Assembly (NCBI GenBank): GCA_003535475.1
Contig: DOHC01000025.1
Span: 1-6,465, forward strand
DNA from: Nitrospiraceae bacterium
GTDB taxonomy: Bacteria > Nitrospirota > Thermodesulfovibrionia > Thermodesulfovibrionales > UBA1546
Length of the DNA stretch: 6,465 nt
Direction: 5' to 3'
Part shown: in pieces, positions 1 to 6,037 of the stretch
Position numbering within the stretch: the first letter of the stretch is position 1
Layout of the letters: each line of letters opens with the position of its first letter
Program-made: the position numbers and the translations under genes
Notes under the pieces: generated by a model
Databases searched by the model: none
Seen by the model: only the letters and a program-made list of their open reading frames with translations
Told to the model about the DNA's origin: nothing

Positions 1-517
1 GCGAGTTGCTAACGGTTTTTATTATCTCTGCCTTTATCTTTGGTTTTTTCGGAACATAGACTGGCAATGGAGTCTCGGAATACCATTGCATAATTTCAGA
101 ACCCATCATTGCCCCATCTTTAGAGCCTGCAATCCTTGGCCCGATTATGACATTAGTAACAACGGCAGCTCCTGCTTCTGAACCGCAGATAGTCCCCCAT
201 CCGGTCATGCCTCCTTCCATATAGACAAAGGCATCAACAGGGAAAGATTTGTACGGTTCGCCTATCTTTTCACTAAGCTGGCTGAATATACTGCTGATAA
301 CAGCTGCTCCGCAGAATACCCTGTACCATTCGTTATAGGATATTTCTGCGGTTTTCTCAGGGTCAAGCTTTTCATACGGCCATGGCCACTTTTCAGTTGG
401 TCCGCCTTTTGCGTCCGCATTTGAAACAAAGGCTCCGAATTTGCCGAGTATGGCTCCTGCGGCAAGCAGGCCTGTTCCTGTGATAATATCTCTTCTTGAT
501 AATTTTTCTACTGACAT
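1..517 (-). CDS. Tat-exported split-Soret cytochrome / C_GCAxxG_C_C-type protein, C-terminus cut by window edge
   Basis: The gene reads from ATG at 517 leftwards for 172 codons without a stop and leaves the window, so the C-terminus is missing. An AAGGAGAT ribosome site (525-532) lies 7 bases upstream of the start. Residues 1-36 form a twin-arginine signal: LSRRDIITG with R8 and R9, a weakly hydrophobic Gly/Ala-rich stretch, and a likely cleavage after ADA (residues 34-36). The mature part has a short Trp/Pro-rich segment (44-48), then FCGAAV (C69) and GWGTICGSEAGAA (C111) in a Gly/Ala-rich helical region. This Cys/Gly/Ala layout is what I associate with the C_GCAxxG_C_C family and with the N-terminal half of split-Soret cytochromes c. 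No CxxCH haem site is visible; in split-Soret proteins it would lie further C-terminal, outside the window. Export as a folded periplasmic redox protein is inferred. The Tat signal is secure, the family less so. Confidence 0.72.
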   Translation of the reverse strand, partial: MSVEKLSRRDIITGTGLLAAGAILGKFGAFVSNADAKGGPTEKWPWPYEKLDPEKTAEISYNEWYRVFCGAAVISSIFSQLSEKIGEPYKSFPVDAFVYMEGGMTGWGTICGSEAGAAVVTNVIIGPRIAGSKDGAMMGSEIMQWYSETPLPVYVPKKPKIKAEIIKTVSNS

Positions 518-555
518 GCTTTTTATCTCCTTAATCCAAAAATTTTTTAAAAGGT

Positions 556-666
556 GGCTCCACCTCAGAAATTTTATTTAAGATTTCTCAAGAAATTCCC
601 GAAGTGGAGCCGGGCCAAACGGGGAGGAATGGCCCTAAAGGACAATCCTCAGCAGGGAAGTCCTGC
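556..666 (-). other. Structured leader-like region between the amber-interrupted small gene and the Tat-protein gene
   Basis: This stretch contains several complementary segments. Read in the minus direction they are: GCAGG/CCTGC (652-656 with 662-666); GGGCC/GGCCC (612-616 with 631-635), whose loop holds TCCTC, complementary to GAGGA at 646-650, a possible pseudoknot; and an 8-bp closing stem GGCTCCAC/GTGGAGCC (556-563 with 604-611) enclosing a smaller ATTTC/GAAAT hairpin. After the last stem, on the minus strand, come ACC and a T/A-rich run (541-552), and then the ribosome site of the Tat-protein gene. The layout could be a 5' leader with a terminator-like stem, or a repeat element. I recognise no known riboswitch consensus. 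Confidence 0.4.
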
Positions 667-704
667 ATTAAATAAAAAACGACTCACAAAACGGGAATAT
701 TAGG

Positions 705-989
705 TTAGAGTCTTGGAGGACGCTCTTCCTGAAAGGATGTGATGAATGGGTTAAATACAGGATTTAGTGCAAGGTAGAAACTTGTTGATGCTAATGGAGT
801 GAGGCTGCACATGCATTCGGGGAGAGCCGGCATATCCGCGTTTGCAGTTGCGGCTGAGCTCAATGGACTGCAGACATCAAGTGTAAGAATTATCGGCTAG
901 TTGTTAGCTGCAGCGTCAACAATGGTGATATTAGGAATTATCACTGAGATAACAAGAGCGAACAGAACTAATATGCTTCCTGCTTTCAT
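705..989 (-). pseudogene. Small exported protein with an in-frame UAG at codon 31
   Basis: From ATG at 989 the frame reads 30 residues, meets TAG (897-899), then stays open for 63 more codons to TAA at 705. The first 30 residues look like a Sec signal peptide: MKAGSILVLFALVISVIIPN, ending near VDAAA. The continuation reads PIILTLDVCSPLSSAA, then a Cys pair in PECMCSL, then NPVFNPFITSFQEERPPRL. This resembles small exported Cys-containing proteins that end in an ERPP-type tail, so both halves seem to belong to one 94-codon gene. I cannot name the family. The simplest reading is a nonsense mutation (for example CAG or AAG to TAG) or a sequencing error; readthrough is possible but unproven. There is no Shine-Dalgarno; the promoter at 997-1025 would give an almost leaderless mRNA. 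No in-frame ATG with a ribosome site follows the UAG closely. Confidence 0.5.
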
Positions 990-996
990 GAAGTGA

Positions 997-1025
997 ATTT
1001 AAATCATCTAATATCAGCATGTCAA
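997..1025 (-). promoter_or_regulatory. Sigma70-type promoter for the small exported gene
   Basis: On the minus strand a perfect -35 box TTGACA (1020-1025) is followed after exactly 17 bases by TTAAAT (997-1002), which matches 4 of 6 positions of TATAAT. Counting 6-7 bases downstream puts the transcription start at about 989-990, at the ATG itself. The predicted mRNA would therefore lack a 5' leader, which fits the absence of a Shine-Dalgarno there. Confidence 0.5.
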
Positions 1026-1275
1026 CTTAAAGTTATAATTATCAGGGCAAGCAAGTATGCCACATTTCTTATTGAATCCCCAAATGCAGTTTCTTATGGC
1101 AGGCATATGTACCTCAAAACCTTTACGAAGCAGCGGGATTTTGTTATATGGGTTCTTAAATCTTTTTGGATACAAACAAGAATCCTTTATCATTATCATA
1201 AATGTCTTACTAAGGTGCTGCTGTAAAGCTTTTTCAGCACACATGCCTACCATATAAATGTATCCAAGGCGGCAA
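1026..1275. other. Intergenic stretch between divergent genes, no supported gene
   Basis: About 250 bases separate the minus-strand promoter from the selA promoter. Short overlapping open frames exist on both strands, the longest a 79-codon minus frame (1014-1253) with six Cys. None has a Shine-Dalgarno or recognisable composition, and they overlap each other. The only structure noted is a 6-bp stem GTGCTG/CAGCAC (1215-1220 with 1235-1240), without a T-run on either side. Confidence 0.5.
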
Positions 1276-1304
1276 TTGCATTTTTGTGTTAATTGTGTTA
1301 AAAA
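1276..1304 (+). promoter_or_regulatory. Candidate extended -10 promoter of selA
   Basis: TTGCAT (1276-1281) lies 17 bases before TAAAAA (1299-1304), and the -10 box is preceded by TGT, an extended -10 motif (TG at 1296-1297). The start site would fall at about 1311, the A of the selA ATG, predicting a leaderless mRNA. Both boxes are imperfect, so this is only a reasonable candidate. Confidence 0.35.
1284..1301 (+). repeat. Perfect 9-bp tandem repeat (TTGTGTTAA twice) in the selA promoter
   Basis: TTGTGTTAA occurs at 1284-1292 and again directly adjacent at 1293-1301. The two copies fill the spacer and reach into the proposed -10 box. The position would suit a regulator that binds direct repeats, but chance duplication in AT-rich DNA is also possible. 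Confidence 0.6.
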
Positions 1305-1310
1305 AATTGA

Positions 1311-2702
1311 ATGAGCGAAAATCAGAAATTACTCAAGGAATTACCCTCTGTTGATGAGATACTCAAGAGCAATGACGGTGTTAAGTGGCGCAGGACATAT
1401 CCGAGAAAATATGTTTTGCAGGCAATCAGGAATGTGATTGATATGAGGAGAAAAGAGATACTTGAGGTGTCTTCATCGGATGTCTCCATGGAAGGGATGT
1501 CAGGCGAGATAGAGAGGAAGATAGAAAAACTTTCGGCTTTCAGCCTCAAGCCTGTCATAAATGCAACAGGCATAGTGATACACACAAACCTCGGCAGGTC
1601 AGTATTGTCAGAGAAAATAGTTGATAATGTAAGAAAAATTGCAGAGAGCTATTCCAATCTTGAATACAATCTTGAGGCGGGCAGGCGCGGAAAGAGATAT
1701 TCCCATATCACGAGAATCCTCCGTGAAATCACAGGCGCTGAAGATGCTTTGATAGTTAACAACAATGCTGCTGCTGTTCTTCTCTGTCTTAGCGCGCTGG
1801 CAAAAGGTAAGGAGGTAATTGTTTCAAGAGGAGAGCTTGTTGAGATAGGAGGCTCGTTCAGGGTGCCTGATATTATGTCGTTAAGCGGCGCAGTCATGAG
1901 AGAGGTCGGGACAACGAACAAGACGCACCTGTATGATTATAAAAATGCGATTAATGAAAACACGGCATTAATCCTCAAGGTGCATCAGTCAAATTACAGG
2001 ATTTCAGGTTTCACAGAGGAAGTGCCTGTTGCTGATTTAAAAAAGCTTTCAGAGAAATATCACATTCCCGTGATGTACGACCTTGGAAGCGGATGCATGA
2101 TAGACCTGAAGCCGTATGGGATACATTCCGAGCCTGCGGTTCAGAATATAGTAGAGTCCGGCGTGGATATTGTAACCTTTAGCGGCGACAAGCTCCTCGG
2201 AGGGCCGCAGGGAGGCGTTATCGTTGGCAGAAAGGAATATATTGAAAAGCTCCAGAGGAACCCTCTGACAAGGGCAATAAGGATAGACAAGCTCACACTT
2301 GCGGCATTTGAGGCAACGCTGATGGAATATCTTGATGAAGATAAGGCAGTAGAGAATATCCCTACGCTTAAGATGCTTCTCCAGAAACCAGAGAGGATAA
2401 AGGAGAGGGCAAAGAAGATAGCGCTGCTGTTAAAGAGAAAGGTTAAAGCTGCAAAAATAGAGATAACAGAGGATACGTCTAAGTCAGGAGGAGGCTCTCT
2501 TCCTGACTTAGAATTTCGGACATATGCTGTGTTGATAATACCTGAGAATATCTCCGTCAATGACCTTGAGGAAAGGCTGAGGAAAGGGGCTCCTTCAATT
2601 ATTGCAAGGATTAAAGACAATGCGCTTTTGCTTGATGCAAGGACAATAAGAGAAGATGAAATAGGCATTCTTGTAAAAGGCGTTCATGCTGCTCTTTATT
2701 AA
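1311..2702 (+). CDS. selA: L-seryl-tRNA(Sec) selenium transferase (selenocysteine synthase)
   Basis: This cytoplasmic PLP enzyme converts Ser-tRNA(Sec) to Sec-tRNA(Sec) using selenophosphate, the step that makes selenocysteine for UGA decoding. The 463 residues equal the usual SelA length. The N-terminal tRNA-binding part (about 1-75) includes LPSVDEIL. The core follows with PVINATGIVIHTNLGR (81-96), EDALIVNNNAAAVLL (144-158), SRGELVEIGGSFRVPD (172-187), the GTTN segment near 200-203, and SGDKLLGGPQGG, where K294 is the expected PLP Schiff-base lysine. GGGSLP in the C-terminal domain is also typical. The start is fixed by a TGA directly upstream (1308-1310) and by alignment of the N-terminus with known SelA. 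No Shine-Dalgarno precedes it. selB is not adjacent in this window; the next gene is a thioesterase 2 bases on. Its presence implies that the organism makes selenoproteins. Identification is secure. Confidence 0.97.
   Translation: MSENQKLLKELPSVDEILKSNDGVKWRRTYPRKYVLQAIRNVIDMRRKEILEVSSSDVSMEGMSGEIERKIEKLSAFSLKPVINATGIVIHTNLGRSVLSEKIVDNVRKIAESYSNLEYNLEAGRRGKRYSHITRILREITGAEDALIVNNNAAAVLLCLSALAKGKEVIVSRGELVEIGGSFRVPDIMSLSGAVMREVGTTNKTHLYDYKNAINENTALILKVHQSNYRISGFTEEVPVADLKKLSEKYHIPVMYDLGSGCMIDLKPYGIHSEPAVQNIVESGVDIVTFSGDKLLGGPQGGVIVGRKEYIEKLQRNPLTRAIRIDKLTLAAFEATLMEYLDEDKAVENIPTLKMLLQKPERIKERAKKIALLLKRKVKAAKIEITEDTSKSGGGSLPDLEFRTYAVLIIPENISVNDLEERLRKGAPSIIARIKDNALLLDARTIREDEIGILVKGVHAALY
2478..2512 (+). 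other. Strong hairpin inside the selA coding sequence
   Basis: TCTAAGTCAGGA (2478-2489) is perfectly complementary to TCCTGACTTAGA (2501-2512). The 11 bases between add a G-T wobble and three more pairs (2490-2493 with 2497-2500) around a 3-base loop, giving a 16-bp stem. It spans the codons for the conserved GGGSLP segment of SelA. No T-run follows, so it is not a normal intrinsic terminator. Confidence 0.7.
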
Positions 2703-2704
2703 AA

Positions 2705-3109
2705 ATGCATTCAATAAAACTTGAAGATGACAACTACTGTTTTGCCTGCGGCAGGGAAAATCCCTGTGGGTTAAAACTGTCCTTTACTTATGCAGGCGGC
2801 AAACTCACATCCGAATTCACACCCTCGAAGATACATCAGGGCTACAGGGATATAACGCATGGCGGGATAATAACAACCGTGCTTGATGAGGCAATGATAC
2901 AGGCTGCGATAGCTGAAGGCATAACCCCCGTAACTGCAGAAATAAATATAAGATTCAAGAAACCCCTGATGGCGGATGAAGAAACAATAGTAAAGGCAGA
3001 GATAACAAAAAGAGGCGCAAAACTTATTGAGGCATATTCCTGTCTTTTACGAAAGAAAGATGGCTCCATAATCGCCGAGGCGCACGCAAAACTGATTCAA
3101 CTAAAATAA
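2705..3109 (+). CDS. PaaI-family hotdog-fold acyl-CoA thioesterase
   Basis: A 134-residue cytoplasmic protein of the single-hotdog PaaI type, which hydrolyses acyl-CoA thioesters; the actual substrate cannot be read from the sequence. It begins with the Cys-rich lead CFACGRENPCGLKL (C12, C15, C21), seen in one PaaI subgroup. The hotdog helix follows with HGGIITTVLDEAM: H52-G53-G54, and D61 at the usual catalytic acid position. The strand region INIRFKKPL (about 81-89) is typical of the fold. The length is normal for the family. The ATG lies 2 bases after the selA stop with no clear ribosome site, so translation is probably coupled to selA by reinitiation. A link to selenium metabolism is not implied by the family; cotranscription may be fortuitous. 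The palindromic element downstream separates it from alaS. Confidence 0.88.
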   Translation: MHSIKLEDDNYCFACGRENPCGLKLSFTYAGGKLTSEFTPSKIHQGYRDITHGGIITTVLDEAMIQAAIAEGITPVTAEINIRFKKPLMADEETIVKAEITKRGAKLIEAYSCLLRKKDGSIIAEAHAKLIQLK

Positions 3110-3156
3110 TCGGTTCTTTCGTAAAAAAGTTGAAAATCATATAAATGACAAACCTT

Positions 3157-3188
3157 CTGGATTCCCCGATCAAGTCGGGGAATGACGG
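3157..3188 (+). repeat. Palindromic hairpin unit, copy 1
   Basis: ATTCCCCG (3161-3168) pairs with CGGGGAAT (3176-3183), closed further by A3169-T3175, around the loop TCAAG. It is flanked by CTGG on the left and GACGG on the right. It matches copy 2 (3220-3251, opposite strand) at 25 of 32 positions. Confidence 0.8.
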
Positions 3189-3194
3189 ATTTGG

Positions 3195-3211
3195 CAAGTT
3201 AGGGGAATGAC
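3195..3211 (+). repeat. Partial third copy (right half) of the hairpin unit
   Basis: CAAGTTAGGGGAATGAC repeats the right half of copy 1, CAAGTCGGGGAATGAC (3171-3186), with a one-base insertion and one change. It lies 8 bases after copy 1, which suggests a local duplication followed by loss of the left half. Confidence 0.6.
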
Positions 3212-3219
3212 TTCTTATT

Positions 3220-3251
3220 CTGTCATACTCCAGCTTGACCGGAGTATCCAG
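3220..3251 (-). repeat. Palindromic hairpin unit, copy 2, inverted
   Basis: Read on the minus strand this unit aligns without gaps to copy 1 at 25 of 32 positions. Three of the differences come as compensating pairs (T-A to A-T, C-G to T-A, A-T to G-C), and one pair becomes a G-T wobble, so the stem is kept while the sequence has drifted. Confidence 0.8.
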
Positions 3252-3329
3252 TTTGTATTTTTCAACATAAATACGAAAGAGGGAGTTTTTTTAGCTTTGA
3301 AGACAAGGAAAAACAGGAATCAGGCTTAG

Positions 3330-5966
3330 ATGAAAAGTAAAGATATAAGAAAGGCATTTCTGGATTATTTTTTCTCCAGAGGCCATGAGGTAGTAAGGAG
3401 TTCGTCCCTTATCCCCAAGAACGACCCTACGCTGCTTTTCACGAATGCAGGCATGGTGCAGTTCAAATCTGTTTTTCTTGGAGAAGAGAAAAGGCAATAT
3501 ACGAGGGCAGTCTCATGCCAGAAATGTCTCAGGGCAGGCGGCAAACACAGCGACCTTGAAAATGTAGGACACACATCAAGGCATCACACGTTTTTTGAAA
3601 TGCTCGGGAATTTTTCATTTGGCGATTACTTTAAAAAAGATGCGATACTATTCGGGTGGGAATTGCTTACAGGCATATTTAAACTCCCGAAGGACAGGCT
3701 CTGGGTTTCTGTTTATGAAAAGGATAACGAGACTGAAAAACTATGGAAAGATTTAACCGGGATTCCTTCTGACAGGATTGTACGCCTTGGCGCAAAGGAC
3801 AACTTCTGGCAGATGGGAGATACCGGACCCTGCGGCCCATGCTCTGAAATAATAATTGACCAGGGGGAACACGTTGGATGCGGTACTTCTGAGTGCATGG
3901 CAGGATGCGACTGCGACAGGTTTCTTGAACTGTGGAATCTTGTTTTTATGCAGTACAGCAGGGATGAATCAGGAAATCTTACACCCCTCCCAAAACCAAG
4001 CATAGATACGGGAATGGGAATTGAAAGGATCGCTGCTGTTTTACAGGGCAAGCTGAATAATTTTGATACCGATTTATTTAAGCCAATGATATCCGCGATA
4101 ACATCTCTTGCTCATACAACTTACGGAAAGAGCGCTGAGAGTGATACATCCATAAGGGTTCTTGCCGACCATATCAGGGCGATTTCATTCCTGCTTTCCG
4201 AGGGACTTATGCCGTCAAATGAAGGAAGGGGTTATGTCCTCAGAAGAATTGTTAGAAGGGCGTCAAGACATGCAAAGCTTCTCGGTATCAGCGAGCCTGT
4301 GCTTTATAAGCTTGTTGAGTCTGCGGCTGGTGTCAAGGGCGACACATATCCTGAACTTCTTGATGAAAAAGATAGGGCGGCAAAGGTCCTCAAATTTGAA
4401 GAGGAGCGTTTTTCCAAGACGCTTGAGCAGGGCATGAAGATAATAGATGAAGTAATTGCAGCTGCAAAGAAAGCCGGATTAAAGTCAGTTCCGGGAGATG
4501 AAATATTCAAGTTGTACGACACCTATGGATTTCCTATGGACCTTGCAAGAGATATTGCATCTGACAGCAATCTTATCTTGGATGAAGACGGGTTCCACAG
4601 TGAGATGGAAATGCAGCGGGAAAGGGCAAGGGCTTCATGGGTAGGCGAAGAAGAGGCTGTTTCATCCATATACAGAGAACTGCTTTCCGAGATAGGCAAA
4701 ACCGAGTTTGCCGGCTATGACACGATGCAGGCCGAATCAATTGTTAAGGCTGTGCTGAAGGAAGGGAAGGTTATCAAGGAGGCGTCTAAAGGCGAAGAAG
4801 TAGAGGTTTTTCTGGATAAGACTCCTTTTTACGGTGAATCCGGAGGGCAGGTTGGAGATACCGGTGAAATTTCATCAGACGGATTCAGGGCATCTGTTAC
4901 GGATACCAAAAAAGTTATTGAAGGCTTGCACTCTCATATCATAAAAATAAAAGAGGGCAGATTGAGGGTCTGGGACAGAGTGGCATGCAGCGTTGATACC
5001 CAGAGAAAAAAAGCTATAATGTGCAATCACACCGCAACGCATCTCCTTCAGGCATCATTGCAAAATATAATCGGCGAGCATGTAAAACAGGCAGGTTCGC
5101 TTGTTGCTCCTGACAGGCTCAGATTTGATTTTACGCATTTCTTCCCTATCAGCCGCGACGAGATAAGAAGAATAGAGGATACTGTCAATCATAAGGTTCT
5201 TGAAAATATTAATGTTGAAATTTCGGTCATGGATATAAAAAATGCGGTTGCATCTGGAGCGGCAGCTCTTTTCGGAGAGAAATACGGTGAAACAGTGAGG
5301 GTTGTGAAGGTGCCTGGATTCAGTTCTGAACTCTGCGGCGGCACTCACTGCAAGGCAACCGGAGACATAGGCCCCTTTGTCATTGTCTCAGAGGGAAGCG
5401 TTGCATCAGGAATAAGAAGGATTGAAGCTCTGACAGGAATAGCAGCATTTGACTATTTCAGGAAAGAAGAAGAGGAGTTAAGAAAAATTTCAGATATACT
5501 CAAGACAGAAAAGCCGCTTGAAAGGGTAGAAAAGCTTCTTGCTGATATGAAAGAAATGGAAAGAGAGGCAGAGAGGCTCAAGGGCAGGGCTGCATCTGAA
5601 AGTTCAACAGTGCTCATAGAGAAGGCAATAGATATAGGCGGCACAAAGGTTATTTCATGCAGGGTTGACGGCCTTGAAAAGAAGGATTTAAGGATTCTTG
5701 CAGACAATGTAAAGGATAAACTCGGCTCAGGTGTTATTGTCCTTGCATCTGTAATGAACAGCGAGGCAGCGTTTTTGTCCATGGTCACAAAAGACCTTAC
5801 TAAGAAAATAAAGGCCGGAGAGATACTCAAGAAAGTTGCCGAGATTGCAGGCGGTAGAGGCGGAGGAAAACCTGAAATGGCAGAAGGCGGCACAAAAGAC
5901 ATTGCAAAACTGGACAAGGCGCTTGAAGCAGTGTACGATATAATTAGAAAGCAAGTTAAGAGTTGA
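3330..5966 (+). CDS. alaS: Alanyl-tRNA synthetase
   Basis: A cytoplasmic class II synthetase that charges tRNA(Ala) and edits mischarged Ser or Gly. At 878 residues it is full length. The catalytic domain shows FLDYFFSRGHEVV, SSSLIPKNDPTLLFTNAGM, RAGGKHSDLENVG, RHHTFFEMLGNFSFGDYF (R84-H85-H86) and motif 3 DTGMGIERIAA (from D226). Between them is a Cys-rich insert, C184, C189, C193 and C195 in CGTSECMAGCDCDRF, a variant found in several bacterial groups and possibly metal binding. The editing domain has H567xxxH571 (HTATH) and CGGTHC with C669 and H673, the usual four zinc ligands. A helical linker (about 705-765) and the C-terminal Gly-rich AGGRGGGKPEMAEGG complete it. The ATG is chosen because the N-terminus matches the family; the ribosome site is weak (CAGG, 5 bases upstream). 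I see no convincing promoter in the spacer. The last codons run into an AT-rich repeat. Confidence 0.98.
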   Translation: MKSKDIRKAFLDYFFSRGHEVVRSSSLIPKNDPTLLFTNAGMVQFKSVFLGEEKRQYTRAVSCQKCLRAGGKHSDLENVGHTSRHHTFFEMLGNFSFGDYFKKDAILFGWELLTGIFKLPKDRLWVSVYEKDNETEKLWKDLTGIPSDRIVRLGAKDNFWQMGDTGPCGPCSEIIIDQGEHVGCGTSECMAGCDCDRFLELWNLVFMQYSRDESGNLTPLPKPSIDTGMGIERIAAVLQGKLNNFDTDLFKPMISAITSLAHTTYGKSAESDTSIRVLADHIRAISFLLSEGLMPSNEGRGYVLRRIVRRASRHAKLLGISEPVLYKLVESAAGVKGDTYPELLDEKDRAAKVLKFEEERFSKTLEQGMKIIDEVIAAAKKAGLKSVPGDEIFKLYDTYGFPMDLARDIASDSNLILDEDGFHSEMEMQRERARASWVGEEEAVSSIYRELLSEIGKTEFAGYDTMQAESIVKAVLKEGKVIKEASKGEEVEVFLDKTPFYGESGGQVGDTGEISSDGFRASVTDTKKVIEGLHSHIIKIKEGRLRVWDRVACSVDTQRKKAIMCNHTATHLLQASLQNIIGEHVKQAGSLVAPDRLRFDFTHFFPISRDEIRRIEDTVNHKVLENINVEISVMDIKNAVASGAAALFGEKYGETVRVVKVPGFSSELCGGTHCKATGDIGPFVIVSEGSVASGIRRIEALTGIAAFDYFRKEEEELRKISDILKTEKPLERVEKLLADMKEMEREAERLKGRAASESSTVLIEKAIDIGGTKVISCRVDGLEKKDLRILADNVKDKLGSGVIVLASVMNSEAAFLSMVTKDLTKKIKAGEILKKVAEIAGGRGGGKPEMAEGGTKDIAKLDKALEAVYDIIRKQVKS

Positions 5967-6019
5967 GAGTAATTAGTTAAGAGTTAATTTTTTAAAACTT
6001 TCAACTTATAACTTTTAAC
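5955..6019 (+). repeat. Nested direct and inverted repeats spanning the end of alaS
   Basis: GTTAAGAGTT occurs at 5955-5964 and 5976-5985; the first copy supplies the last alaS codons and the T of its stop. The right side holds imperfect complements: 5998-6013 pairs with 5955-5970 at 13 of 16 positions, counting matches to the reverse complement, and AACTTTTAAC (6010-6019) is a near complement of the direct-repeat unit. A T6 run (5987-5993 region) lies in the loop rather than after the stem, so this is not a standard terminator. It may be a weak attenuator or a simple-sequence repeat. Confidence 0.55.
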
Positions 6020-6025
6020 TTTGAG

Positions 6026-6033
6026 AAGGAGGT
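6026..6033 (+). promoter_or_regulatory. Near-ideal ribosome binding site of the phasin-like gene
   Basis: AAGGAGGT lies 4 bases before the ATG at 6038 and matches the anti-Shine-Dalgarno almost completely. It contrasts with selA, the thioesterase and alaS, which have weak or no sites, and suggests that this small protein is made in larger amounts. Confidence 0.85.
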
Positions 6034-6037
6034 ATTT

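Larger units (their letters stand above)
3116..3279. repeat. MITE-like 164-bp palindromic intergenic element
   Basis: The outer arms are complementary: CTTTCGTA (3116-3123) with TACGAAAG (3272-3279), and GTTGAAAA (3129-3136) with TTTTCAAC (3259-3266), separated by equal 5-base A/T gaps. Inside lie two oppositely oriented 32-bp hairpin units (3157-3188 and 3220-3251) and a third partial unit (3195-3211). It has no coding capacity and no obvious target-site duplication. It sits between the thioesterase and alaS, with a T7 run just after (3285-3291), so it may also end or modulate transcription of the selA unit. Confidence 0.7.

Noticed and set aside
586..667. 26-codon minus-strand frame beginning MQDFPAEDCPLG, as a possible leader peptide
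   Set aside because: It has no Shine-Dalgarno and no run of regulatory codons, and it lies within the stem-forming region, which explains its composition better.
541..705. Cyclic-dinucleotide (GEMM-type) or cobalamin riboswitch before the exported redox gene
   Set aside because: I looked for the conserved core segments of these classes on both strands and did not see them. The structure remains unassigned.
897..899. UAG decoded as pyrrolysine
   Set aside because: UAG ends the phasin-like gene in this same window, no pyl genes are visible, and a single example in a small gene is explained more simply by mutation.
1014..1253. 79-codon minus-strand frame with six Cys upstream of the amber-interrupted gene
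   Set aside because: It has no ribosome site and no recognisable motif, and it overlaps similar-sized frames on the plus strand. Open frames of this size are expected in AT-rich DNA.
2478..2512. selA hairpin as a SECIS element for selenocysteine insertion
   Set aside because: A bacterial SECIS sits just downstream of an in-frame UGA. No in-frame UGA exists in selA here, so the stem cannot serve that purpose in this gene.
2141..2668. Long antisense frame within selA (175 codons); a similar one lies in alaS at 5453-5917
   Set aside because: Both are Ser/Leu/Ile-rich shadows of the true coding frames, with no ribosome site and no family signature.
3048..3123. TACGAAAG in the thioesterase tail (3048-3055) complementary to the left arm of the palindromic element
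   Set aside because: It is only 8 bases long and lies in coding sequence; the much longer match with the right arm at 3272-3279 is the real partner.
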